Assembly (NCBI GenBank): GCA_030141605.1
Contig: JAQGDQ010000380.1
Coordinates: 64,001 to 128,000 of the forward strand
Direction: 5' to 3'
DNA from: Tubiluchus corallicola
Lineage: Eukaryota; Priapulida; Priapulimorpha; Priapulimorphida; Tubiluchidae
DNA length: 64,000 bases
Every line of letters begins with the position of its first letter. The stretch's first letter is position 1. Shown piece by piece: positions 36,709-46,935 of this stretch. The notes under the pieces are model-generated. The model was not told the DNA's origin. It ran no database searches and saw nothing but the letters and a program-made list of their open reading frames with translations. Made by a program: the position numbers and the translations under genes.

Positions 36709-36962
36709 TTAAAACACTACAACTTTATTAAAACTTTTAATTTACATACCTAAAAATCATGTTAGACATTTCGACAGCACTACTGGTGTGTTCGTCAGTG
36801 GTAAATTTTTACAGACATAACCAGTTACTGTAGCCCTGTCTATATAAACTGGTCGTTTGTAAAAATTTACCACTGCAGATGACAGCAGTTTCTCTGTCGA
36901 AATGTTTAACATGATTTTTAACTATGTAAATTAAAAGTTTTAATAAAGTTGTAGTGTTTTAA
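36709..36962. repeat. 254-bp near-perfect hairpin (foldback element)
   Basis: The left arm TTAAAACACTACAACTTT... is mirrored by ...AAAGTTGTAGTGTTTTAA. Arms of roughly 110-120 bp meet near 36830, and GACATTTCGACAG pairs with CTGTCGAAATGT. The 14-bp string TGAACAATTAAAAT occurs on both sides (about 36658 and 36965). It lies in the convergent intergenic space between SNRNP70 and the LDLa gene. Confidence 0.85.
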
Positions 36963-37795
36963 CTATGAACAATTAAAATTGCCATTTATTAATATATTTT
37001 TTCTTCAGTAATATTTACTGTATAATCACGGTCATAAGAAGATAATATATGTTTAGCCTGTAAAGTATCCAACTTAGATCAGGCCCAAACATTGTATGAA
37101 TTGTGTCCACAGCTGTTTATTTGCAGTTTCATCATATTGAAATTATCAAATATAAAAGAGTTTTGGTCACCTATTTTAAATTTGTTGTGACATTATTTTA
37201 GTGTAGTACAGCTTGTAGTCTGTGTTCAATTGTTCATCATGTCAGAATGTTGCTTTGTAAGATTTAAGAAAATTGCCTTCTGTATTGATAAAGCTTGTAC
37301 TTAAAGTGATATTAAACTTTTATCTTTAGATTAGCTTACTTAAGCTGTTTGTCTGGTGTTATTTTCTTACAATTGTAAAAACACATTGAGGAAACGCAGT
37401 TACGCGGTTTTAACTCCTTCAGGACTGTAAGCGTTTACTGCATTTTGCCTGGTTTCATGAAAAACTGCTCTCACTAAGCAGCGATTACGCCTCGCACAAT
37501 TGGAATTTTATGCAAAATTATATATGAAATGCATTTGCTTACCTTAGACAAATTAAAAATTGATTTTTGACCAAAAAACGGAAAAAAAGTTTTCAGTAGG
37601 TTGCAGTGTTCGTATTGTAACAAAGTACAGTATCACTTGTGTGAATATCTAGCAGCTCAAACCAAATACCTTTTACACTGTTTAATGATAAATAGATTAT
37701 TTTATTAACAATAACAATAATACTATTACAGTCTTAGCAAATTCACTTGCCGATTGAATATTATTATGTGTTAATGTTATCCTGCCTCTGGTATA

Positions 37796-38190
37796 CAGGG
37801 TTCCCACGGTCAGGAAAAATCCTTGAAAATGTAGGTTATCCTGGAAAGTCACAGAAAGGTCAGGGAAAATGATGAAAATGGGGCGAAAATTCAGGAAAAT
37901 CGGAAAGGGTTGCAAAAATAATCAACCCGAATCGATATTTTTCCAAACATATTTTTCAGCGATTCGTGTTCAAATAAAATTTTGTTATGACAGGTTCCCA
38001 GTTTCGATTTCTGTTCTAAAATAATGATTGACGGACACATTATATAACAGTATATGTATCAATGTCCATACACAAAAATGTTTGAACATGTATACTGGTG
38101 ATGCAATTTCTGCTTATCTTGGTCATGGAAAATCAATATTTGGTCATGGAAAGGTCAGGCAAATTTATTTTAAATTCGGCGAGAACCTTG
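37796..38190 (+). mobile_element. MITE family M5, copy 2
   Basis: Starts CAGGGTTCCCACGGTCAGG. The right end GCGAGAACCTTG is decayed. It lies just downstream of the LDLa gene stop and carries the TTTATT (AATAAA on -) that could serve as its poly(A) signal. Confidence 0.72.
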
Positions 38191-38310
38191 GTTACCAAAG
38201 TAATGCTATTGATTGACATTTGGGCTAGTATGCATTTGATAGCATTTTTGCATCAAAAGGTTAATGGGAGATGTCTAGTATGAAGTAACGCGTGGACGAC
38301 ACCTGTGTTA

Positions 38311-38471
38311 TCAAACGATGATGTTGGTTGATACTGATCGTACAATATGATTGCATCTCTGTTCATCGGTTGAGTTTGGACAGTGACTGATGCCGTCACA
38401 AATGTGCTCAAGAAAAATACACGTCTTCATGTCGCCACACTTTATCTTCTCTGGAGGACAAGAAAAACTTT
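38311..38471 (-). CDS. LDLa module 5 and C-terminus
   Basis: The acceptor is GCGTTTCAG in phase 1. One six-cysteine LDLa module ([18 protein letters not shown]) is followed by [12 protein letters not shown] and TGA. No membrane anchor follows, so this is read as the last coding exon. An AATAAA on the - strand lies about 140 bp downstream (TTTATT near 38164 on +), inside a dispersed repeat. Confidence 0.82.
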
Positions 38472-41400
38472 CTGAAACGCAGACAAATTGTGAATGCATT
38501 AGTTTTTAGTTTGGAGCGTAAGAGCACTAATCCCCACCCCCCAAACCTCAAGCATCCTTAAAGTGGACCCATCCAGCAGCAATCTTCAAACAATATCAGC
38601 TGGTAATAAGCCTTTTTACAGTTCCAGCAATTGATGATGATCGTGAAAAGGTCACATGTTAAGTGTACCAGACAACGCATTTGTGTACAACTGACAACGC
38701 CTCGCAGCCCGTGTTATTGTAACAGTTTTAACAGCTAGCTAGAACCAGTTAGCTAGAACCAGTTTTAACAGCTAGCTAGAACCAGTTTTAAAAGCTAGCT
38801 AGAACCTTGCCTAGTTCATTTTTTCTTGTTAACAAGATCGTGCTAGTGAATCACTCTACGCACAGACTAATGCGTAATTAAGTGAAGCTCCCGTAATACA
38901 ACTGAAGTTACTGAACTGATGCAGTAGACGGATTTGCTTTGCCCACACGCCACATGAGGTTGTAGTTAAGATGCGTTGCTGTGGTACAGTTTACTTTTGA
39001 CCTACAGCAACTGCACGTGAGCATAACAAAACTGTGAAGACTTATTAATGATATCATTAATTATATTATGACTGTGAATGCTACAATGTACATGATACCA
39101 TTACAGCTTATTTCATTACTATGAATTGAAGAAAGAACGGACTGGTAGCTCATCTGGCAGAGCATGGAAGTTATAATCGCAGGTCTCCGGTTCAAGCCCC
39201 TCTTGGTACATAATTTTTCAGCATCTCTATTCTTCAACTCATTACCCGCAATGGGTAATAATTGTTGTGAAATAAATTGCAATGGGATATGAACATTCTG
39301 ACAGTCACATTCATAATTAGGAGTGAGCATCGAGTGAACATAGTTCATAGTTCGAATTCGATTCGAACGAGTTTTTTTTTAGTTCGAATTAGAATCGAAC
39401 CTAAAACTATAGATTTGAATAATTCAGCACTTCAACCACATACGTTCTTCATCATTAAAACGTTTGAAACATCATGTAATCAGCATAATTTAGCTGTGAT
39501 TTCTTTGCACAAGTTTTAAACAAATTATTAGTAGTTTTACTGCAGAACAGTCTTTTAATGTGCATGATCTTTGTAAGACTAATTTTTGTTGGTAGTTCGA
39601 AAACTTATTCGAATTTGAAACACTGAAATTCGGTTTGATTGAAATTCGCTTTCTGGTAGAGAGTAATCTAGTGTCGTGCCATTGGGGGTTTATTTTTCGA
39701 ATTGGGTGCCATCGGGAGGAACGGGGGGGGCAAAAAACCTCCAAAAAATGGCCGTTTTTTTTGCAAAAAATTGCAAAACTTATACCCCTGAGTTCTGGAG
39801 AGCGGGAACGGGCCATGGGTGGCGCTGGCTATGAATAGATAGCCCGTTCAGCGGTGGGTGTAGTCGGCGTATTTAGAATTCGCGAGAGGGTCACGGCGCC
39901 CCTGCAACGGGCGTTTTCCCGGACCCAACTCGCAATTTTTCGAAATTTTGACCAAACGGCATGCGGAAAAAACGTTCTAGCGGCGCCTGGTGGGAATCTC
40001 GGAAGGAGATATACGGCTCTTTAGAAAGAGGAAGAACAGGGCTACACGGTGATGTGAGCTATATTTTAGGACACGTCCACCAAAAGGAGTGCCGATGAGT
40101 TAATTAGATGTTCTATTTTCGGCAATTTTCGTGTCCAATCTTGGAAAACTGCTGATGCAAAGCCATTGTTGTGACGTCATGCATTATACGCTCCCTATAG
40201 CTTTAATTCAGTAAAAGCTGGTGACTGCTAGATAAACAAACACTAGGTAGAATGTTCGCGCATTGTTGATTATAAGTGTATTTATGCGCAAATTTTTTTG
40301 CGGGGCTTTTGCTAGTAATCTAATTAATAGGCTATTGTTCAAGAAGTTTTGTGCAGTTTGACGCACACAGAAATGACTTTCTACAAGGTCAGACAATGTT
40401 TTGCCTGGCTAGAAATAGGTTGCTACACGATTACATGGTAACTAAGCAGTGGATTATGACTTGAGTAGATTTGAGGCAGTTTGGTACACGTTTACATAGT
40501 AGATCATAACTCACCACAATTTACTTCATCGCTGCCATCTTGACAAGCATTAAAGCCATCACATCTTAAATAGTTTAAGTAACAATGCTGGTTGTCGTGA
40601 CAGGGCGTTGAAACACCGGGTATGCATTCATGTTGCCATGGTGACGGTGATTCACGATCTATTTCACCCGACTCGTCGGTCGCTGCCTTTGATCTTTTAT
40701 TGTTATCTATGATACAAGTACAAGTGTAGTAAACTGCTGATAGGTAGTCTTACGTTTTCACTTTAGATCTGTGAACTTATCAAGGGCATCAGTTCAATTA
40801 AAATAAAAATTATTTCAAGTTGCAAGAAATTGCTTCGCAAAACAGAACATTTCACTATCAGTTTGGTGACAAAGGTCCTGTATCCAACAACCTATTAGCT
40901 ACTTTCACGAGCATTAGCATTGTATGGCTCTTGAGTTTAAGTGGATTCAAAATTTATTATGATTGTTCTTAATATAACCTATTTATACCACCTACTTTCG
41001 GATGGCAAAAAAAGTTTATCTTAACTGAGTTTGACATTATAAGTATAACAAAGTGCATTAGTATGTACATGTCTATGCAAATATAGATATTTTGTTTTGC
41101 CAAAAAAACATGGGCGTTAAACGAGACTGACATTATAAAGGATATATACATATATATATATATATATATATCCTTTATAATGTCAGTCTTGTTATATATA
41201 TATATATATACAAACATATGACGAGATCTGGTTGTATTATTATTTATAGGATCTATTTTGCAAGTTTTCATGTTCGACTATTAACGTTTTACCGAAGCTT
41301 TAATCTAAATCATCAATTTTGAGTCTAGTCGCTAGCCAGACTATATCTACTTACCACAGTTTAATTCATCTGAGCCATCAATACAATCGATAATTGAATC

Positions 41401-43959
41401 ACATCGATAATTAGAATCGAAACACTGAATGTTGTTATCGCATTTCTCATAACCTTGTAGGCACTCGTGTTGCTCTGAAAATGTTAGTGACTGTTCATCA
41501 AAGCATCGTGAGAGTAAATGATCTAAACGCCAGAAATCCAACTTAAAAATTTGATCATTTCATGTTGTATGGGCTTGGCTTAATCATTAAAATGTGTAAA
41601 AAATTTCTTCTGTTTTAACAGACGTTTACACAAAACTAGAAGTCGCACACTGTCAAGATCCGAAATCGATCGCCTGTCACAATAATTCGTATTTATTTCA
41701 CGCTTTTTTATTCACATTTATTTCTGTATAAAAAGTACCATAGGACAACGAACAAAATTTAATGGTTTTGTTGCTTTATATCGACGTATGCAGATAAATG
41801 TAAACACCCAAGGAGCAAACAGCACTAATTTATCTTATTATTAAGTTTATCGAATTGAAACGTAGAAAAATATAACAAAGAAATTTGCGCAAAAAACTGT
41901 CTATAAAGCATAAAGTTAATTTATACTACCATTGTATAGGAATTTTCACGCGCGTTGATAGCCATCATTCGCTTTAGAATTGTGACGTAACTGGTGGACT
42001 TTTTGTGAGCTCACGCTGCATAAACTAATTCAAATGCATAAACTAACCCAAGAGTGCAATGATCGCATTTTTAAAGTGATTTTACTAATTACGCGATGCA
42101 CTTATCACACTTTTATTGCTAAAATATTTAATACTTCTAACATTATTCGCGAATATTAAAATAAGCCCAAGTTTCTAAATGGCCTTTCTTTTAACTAACT
42201 ATCTGAAATTCGTTTTTTGCACACTTAAAATTTTTGTACAAACGTAAAACTGAAATGAGAATTAAGTCTGTATATCTGAAAAGTTCAAGTTACTGTGAAG
42301 CAAATGAAAACAAAAATGATTAATTTACCACATTCTGATTCGTCAGAAGCGTCTGCACAGTCAACATAGCCATCACACAACCATTCCTTCATTATACATT
42401 CCTTATTATCTGCACATTTGACTAAACCAAGTTGACATTTATGGGCTCCTGCAAAAAATGTATCATTTTTATTAATTTGAGGTTATTTCCGCCATTGCGT
42501 CTTTATGTGACCTTTGACATATTACGTAACACTTGCTTTCTTATATTTTCTTTTCTGTTGTGGAGATCGCTGGCATCTGTTAGAATTAAATAGAACATTG
42601 TAGAATGTTCCATTAGAATAATCGCCTTACCTTGTAGAATGTTCTAGAGAGAAATGTCTAGAATGTTCCCGGGCACCCTATATAAGGCGAAGCAGGCCAC
42701 TGACAGACGCGCGCTGATTCACACGGGCGCCACTTACACATTCTCTTGTATACTTTGATTTTCAGATACACTTAAACGTTTTCCAGATTTTCACGTTTAC
42801 TGTAAACATTTCGCGTTCCTTCATACTTTGTGTTGTAGAATTCTCGCTTAATAAACTAGTTTAATTTAACGAAGTGTTTTCTGGTTTTCTCTACGAGCCT
42901 TCCGAGAGAAACAAAACACAACATTTTCTCTTTCTATGACACATATCTTCTCACCTTTATCATAAGTCACTCTACTGTAATTGTTAACATTCTGCTTCAT
43001 TTAGTCACAGTTTTTATTTTCCCCACGTAGGTGGATTTATATTTGTGTGTGACCCTGGGTCAGAGGACGTGGGCCTATGTGACTGAATACGGGCAAGGTG
43101 TATATCTACATGGAAACATTTTCCGCCAGGGTGAAAAAAACAAAATTGGGGCTTGGGAAAATTTATTCTGTCATTATTGAGTAACACAACACTAACCCTG
43201 TCTATCCAGGCCATTCTCACCCACTGTTCCTCGCTGGCAACAACTACAATGTAAACCGTTCTATAGGCAAACCAGAAAGCTCGTATAATTGAAAGAAAAG
43301 ATTCATTTATAATTTTATATCATTCGAGAGTGCAGTATAGTGCGTTACGTCAAGATTTTGCAAAAAGATTTAACTCTGTTTCCCGAGACCAAAAACTAGC
43401 CAACAATTGACAAATGATAATTGACATACACACTGTTCTGAAATTATAATTTTTTTATTCCATTGCAATAAAATTACTCCCCAATGCCTTCATATAATTT
43501 TTACACGATCATACTAAAAGACTAATGCAAATAACGTAAGTTACCCACTAAGTATTTTAATTACTTTCATTTCAATACATTATAATTAAGTATAATTTCA
43601 ATTTCGTTACATCTTATTTAGTCTGTATTAAAACACCTTATTTGGTTTCCACAATTTTACTTTTACGTTAATTGAAATGAGTAATTAAATTGATTAACGT
43701 CGTGGAAGTTTTGACTTACTGCATCGTTTTTCGTCGGAGTTATCACGACAATCCTTATTTCCGTCACATCTCTGTAACTCATCAATGCACCTCCCTCCAC
43801 TTACTGCCCTCCCTCGCAAACATCGAAATTCTTCTCTTTTGCACCTCGCCGGAGAAACTTGTGACGAGCCTTTAGTTACATCGAGTTCCATTGCTATTGC
43901 ATCGATCTCTGTACAAAATTAGTCAAACAGCCATAGATAGTACTCATAGCAGCAGCAGC

Positions 43960-44039
<80 letters not shown>

Positions 44040-44669
44040 CAGTGGCAGTGGCAGTGGCGGTGGCGGTGGCGGTGTCGGTGGTTGTGGTGGCAGCGGCGGT
44101 GGCATTAAATATAGTATATTAGGCAGTGTAATGATTAAGAAGGAAGCTCCAATTATTGTAGCATTTTTATTCACCAAAGACACGTCTACGCAGACAGTTC
44201 TAGACGGAGGTCTTCTAAGACTTTACAGAGCTGTAACACAGACAGATGCTGTCTTATTAGGCATTACAATCAGATTTAGCAATGTAACGTACGTCTAGAA
44301 CTGTCTGCGTAGACTACTTAATATATAATAGTAATTTGCATGTATCCACTACTAGGAATCAGCAATGCACGAACATTCCACTTTCGCTTGGCTGACAGCA
44401 AATCACATTATCTAAGGCGGTTTTGGACATAAGATGGATGTTGTTGTTCTACTAGTAATATGTCTCATTCCGTGTAACAAAAATCTTTGTCAATATATAC
44501 TACTACTACTACTACTAGTACTACAACAACAACAACTACTACTACTACTAGTACTACAACAACAACAACTACTACTACTAGTAGTAGTAGTACTACAACA
44601 ACAACAACTACTACTACTAGTAGTACTACAACAACAACAACAACAACAACTACTACTACTACTGGTACT

Positions 44670-44736
<67 letters not shown>

Positions 44737-44764
44737 TTACTACTACTACTACTACTACTAGTAG

Positions 44765-44803
<39 letters not shown>

Positions 44804-45635
44804 ATAAATTTTTAAGTAAAACAAATAAGAAGTCAGCATAGGACAAGCGACTAAATTGTGGGTTTAGTACAATTTACAGAATACGGAATAGTACAATTCA
44901 CTATACTGACGTATGCCTATGACATCATCATGACGTAAAAAACAATAGTTTGTTAATATCAGTTTTCCTACCACGTCCATTTAACTTGTTTTTTTACATT
45001 CTAATGTAAGCATATCAGGAAATTTCTGCAGCGCTCTGTTTGTTCTGCACAGCCACGCAGGGTCGGATGATGACGTATTGGGACCCCTATGATATTGAAA
45101 TTATGGGATAGATGGAGCCACCATCTAACAAATTCTTGATAATTTTTACTCGTGATATATTTTAGCCACAAATAAAACACAGGTTGAAGTAAACTTATTG
45201 CAAATCTTTAAATAAACTAGAATAGCCATCTTTTGTTTCTTACTAAAAATATTCTTTAAGAAATAGCATTATTTAATTGCAAATCAAATTAGCACATATT
45301 TCAACACAGCTCTAGTGAAAAGTAGACTTATACCAAACGTTACCACAGCTTAATGGGCTCCAGGTTGAGAGGCCCTAAGCTACAACCCATAGAATATCCG
45401 GCCCTGGTACAACCTGTCTGAAAGTGTCCGCGTTAAATTAAACCTTAGCTTGATTCTGCTTCCATAACTTACCGTCTAGGATCCCAAAAATGGCCTCGAA
45501 GTCCAACTCCGGCTGTTTTCTGGGATATGTTGTAAGCTGGAATCCAGAATCCACTGACCGGGATGGTACTGGATCAGCATGTACCTGGATCAGTATCTTA
45601 ACAGCTACCATGGTTGCACAAATCCAGGTGTAAAC
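38311..45635 (-). CDS. Secreted-type protein with five LDL-receptor class A modules
   Basis: Six exons on the - strand join in compatible phase, in gene order: 45635-45473 (candidate N-terminus), 43908-43720, 42448-42329, 41474-41355, 40706-40515 and 38471-38311. Each of the last five encodes one complete LDLa module with six cysteines and the acidic DG/D..C..SDE calcium cage. All introns between them are phase 1, the classic pattern for shuffled extracellular modules. LDLa modules bind ligands in a calcium-dependent way outside cells. After module 5 about 14 residues lead to TGA (38313-38311). No transmembrane segment is visible, so a secreted product is inferred. No name is given, because LDLa strings occur in many families. 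The start is uncertain, further 5' exons are possible, and no transcript supports the joins. Confidence 0.8.
38604..39047 (+). mobile_element. MITE family M4, copy 1
   Basis: Ends TAATAAGCCTTTTTACAGTT and AACTGTGAAGACTTATTA are inverted repeats. The body matches 53460-53853 in opposite orientation. It includes a small AGCTAGCTAGAACC repeat (38727-38806). It lies just beyond the 5' border of the last LDLa exon's intron on the gene strand. Confidence 0.75.
39143..39212 (+). pseudogene. tRNA-like sequence (SINE head or tRNA pseudogene)
   Basis: A-box-like TAGCTCATCTGG with a perfect D stem (GCTC/GAGC), loop GTTATAA with a possible TAT anticodon, and B-box GGTTCAAGCCC. The acceptor, anticodon and T stems have mismatches, so it is not a working tRNA. 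Confidence 0.65.
39213..40514. other. LDLa gene intron, mostly repeats
   Basis: Holds a TTCGAATTCGATTCGAAC-rich repeat (39345-39660) with an inverted relative at 61245-61340, then the 39665-39838 repeat. 39840-40514 has nothing I recognise. Confidence 0.55.
39665..39838. repeat. Dispersed repeat, partner of 1-165
   Basis: Carries CATTGGGGGTTTATTTTTCG, CCAAAAAATGGCCG and GCGGGAACGGGCCATGG. Inverted relative to the copy at the window start. Element borders not defined. Confidence 0.72.
40515..40706 (-). CDS. LDLa module 4 exon with polar linker
   Basis: The donor G|GTGAGT is clear. The acceptor chosen (ATCATAG, AG at 40708-40707) keeps phase 1 and gives a hydrophilic linker of about 28 residues rich in S, E and K before the module. 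Later AGs in phase are possible. The module has six cysteines, LRCDGFNAC and QDGSDEVNC. Confidence 0.85.
41129..41194. repeat. AT-rich perfect hairpin, about 65 nt
   Basis: AGACTGACATTATAAAGGAT pairs with ATCCTTTATAATGTCAGTCT around a (TA)n loop. A degenerate piece of the same motif (TTTGACATTATAAG) is at about 41028. Could be a tiny MITE or simply a TA-repeat expansion within a palindrome. It lies in the intron between LDLa modules 3 and 4. Confidence 0.75.
41355..41474 (-). CDS. LDLa module 3 exon
   Basis: A 120-nt exon, phase 1 at both ends, with acceptor ACATTTTCAG and donor G|GTAAGT. It holds one LDLa module with six cysteines, YRCDSIIDC and IDGSDELNC. The usual DG after Cys4 is DS here, a small departure in the calcium-cage region. 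Confidence 0.9.
42329..42448 (-). CDS. LDLa module 2 exon
   Basis: A 120-nt exon, phase 1 at both ends, with acceptor TTTTTGCAG and donor G|GTAAAT. It is exactly one LDLa module: spacing C-x6-C-x5-C-x6-C-x5-C-x8-C, with WLCDGYVDC and ADASDESEC. Confidence 0.9.
42556..42923 (+). mobile_element. Solo LTR, 368 bp, family 1 (copy 2)
   Basis: Ends TGTTGTG...CACAACA with perfect 5-bp duplications TTTTC at 42551-42555 and 42924-42928. It holds a TATA box (CTATATAAGG, near 42689) and an AATAAACT signal near 42850. It is a full-length relative of 20627-20995 in opposite orientation. It lies in the intron between LDLa modules 1 and 2, antisense to the gene, so it could offer an antisense promoter. Confidence 0.93.
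43720..43908 (-). CDS. LDLa module 1 exon
   Basis: The acceptor is TTGTACAG and the donor A|GTAAGT, phase 1 at both ends. After a linker of about 22 residues comes a six-cysteine LDLa module ending [10 protein letters not shown]. It has a longer loop than usual between Cys2 and Cys3 ([10 protein letters not shown]). On the gene strand a CTA-repeat tract lies about 40 nt upstream of the acceptor. Confidence 0.88.
43949..44104. repeat. AGT/GGC trinucleotide array
   Basis: (GCA)n, then (GTA)n, then (GTGGCA/GTGGCG)n. On the LDLa gene strand it is a CTA-rich tract ending about 40 nt before the acceptor of the LDLa module 1 exon. Confidence 0.93.
44184..44314. mobile_element. 131-bp MITE with perfect 23-bp TIRs
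   Basis: 44184-44206 (GTCTACGCAGACAGTTCTAG...) is the exact reverse complement of 44292-44314. The TIR also has internal palindromy (GTCTACGCAGAC). Flanking duplication not evident. It lies in intron 1 of the LDLa gene, beside AGT and TAC microsatellites. Confidence 0.8.
44496..44806. repeat. Compound TAC/AAC trinucleotide array
   Basis: Alternating blocks of (CTA)n, (CAA)n and CTAGTAGTA junctions. Same intron as 43949-44104 but with the CTA strand on +. Confidence 0.93.
45473..45635 (-). CDS. Candidate N-terminal exon of the LDLa gene
   Basis: On the - strand this reads TATTACAG| then 163 open bases and a strong donor G|GTAAGT in phase 1, matching the phase-1 acceptor of the first LDLa exon. 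An ATG in a strong context (ACCATGG) lies at 45611-45609, followed by a short hydrophobic VAVKILIQV. If the exon is instead entered from an upstream one, the hydrophobic stretch lengthens to about 20 residues (from VYTWICAT), which would suit a signal peptide better. The rest ([20 protein letters not shown]) has no family I recognise. Which start is used is open. Confidence 0.6.
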
Positions 45636-45744
45636 CTGTAATACGATGGATAAACATATTCCTAATATTTACTTACTCGCGAAGTCTAAGAGACCTAATC
45701 ATAACACGCTTATTGACGGTCTCTCCTCAACAATTTTTGTTCAT

Positions 45745-46935
45745 TTTATTATTTTGATTATTAATTATTATTATCACATTCAGTACAATATAATGACATT
45801 AAGCACACAGTGACATCAAAATTATTACATCATACTGTATTAAATTGTTATGTTTCATACACTATCGTTATCATAAAAGAATAATTGTACTGCAGTGGGC
45901 TAGAGAAGTAAAGGCTTGTATAAGCCCACTGTCATGTGAACCCGATAAAAAAAGAATGGATGAGTGAACAAAAAAAAGACCTGGGAGAGGTCAGATGACA
46001 CAGGAAGGGTAGAAGGATGTGTTAGTGGAAATGGTAGGAAGAAAGATAGTAGATTGCGCTATGTTGACAGCAGCTCTAAAGATTTATCAATGATGCCTTG
46101 TTTTGCATAATCTGTACCAGGATTGTGGTATGACTGCTGCAGTAGGTGTGGGAAATTAGGAAGTGTTGTACTTGTTGAGAATCATTGCTCTGTATTTCTT
46201 TTTAAATTTTTGAATTGGCTGAACAGTTTTTAATTCATCATTTATGTCATTCTAAAACCTTGGACCAACATTTGCAATGTAGGTACGATTTACGAAATTT
46301 CAGCAGATTTGATGCGTCAACTGTTTCACTATTGAGTGAATTCCAACGGCCCACATCACGAGAAGAGAGGAAATGAGCTCTGATATTAGTGCGACAGTAT
46401 TGAACAAATAATTTAGAATTGTGTCCACGTAAATCACGTAGTGATCTGGAAAAAAAATTTCACTACTGTTATGACCCGCCTGCCGATTTTAATTTAAGCG
46501 CCAGGTTGGCTTCTCACCTGTGTTCTGTACTTGCTTTTGACCTAGTTAGTTAGTTGTTATTGAGGTGGAAGTAATGTTGGCTGCTCAGGATGACAGCCCT
46601 GTGGTTTTGTTTTTGTGTTTACTGGCAATAAAAATGAAGTAATGTGGCAAATGCATCTCCGTTTATTCACCATGTTTTTGTGTAACCAATTCCAACTCAT
46701 AACACTACGCAAAATAGAACTACCACTAATGACTTTATAACAGTTAATAAGATCTACAGTATCACAGGGTTGTTCAAGAAAAGATACAGAGTCAGATTGA
46801 GTATCAGAGGATAGACTAATACACCTCCATTCAAAAGCAGCGAATCAAGAATCAAAACTGTTAGACTGATGGAATATTGTATTGTGTGCGAACGTTGACG
46901 GAAATCATAAATCAACGCTTTTTTATTTATTTATT
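45745..46935 (-). pseudogene. CR1-like non-LTR retrotransposon 3' remnant, split by a solo LTR
   Basis: On the - strand, around 46800-46250, a frame reads DLINCYKVISG, then DLRGHNSKLF, CRTNIRAHF and RDVGRWNSLN. This is the conserved C-terminal block of CR1/L2-like RT proteins (tRGHs.KL ... R ... WNsL). A solo LTR (46467-46704) with its 4-bp target duplication interrupts it. Removing the insertion keeps one reading frame across the junction, which supports both calls. After the stop comes a 3' UTR with AT-rich, AAT-like repeats near 45760. The element is 5'-truncated. Its exact 5' border is not clear. Confidence 0.72.
46467..46704. mobile_element. Solo LTR, 238 bp, family 2
   Basis: Ends are TGTTATGA...TCATAACA (8-bp inverted ends, TG..CA) with direct CTAC duplications at 46463-46466 and 46705-46708. 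An AATAAA lies at about 46627. It sits inside the CR1-like frame. No internal retroelement genes are present. Confidence 0.85.

Noticed and set aside
39143-39212. Functional tRNA-Ile(TAT)
   Set aside because: Acceptor, anticodon and T stems do not pair properly.
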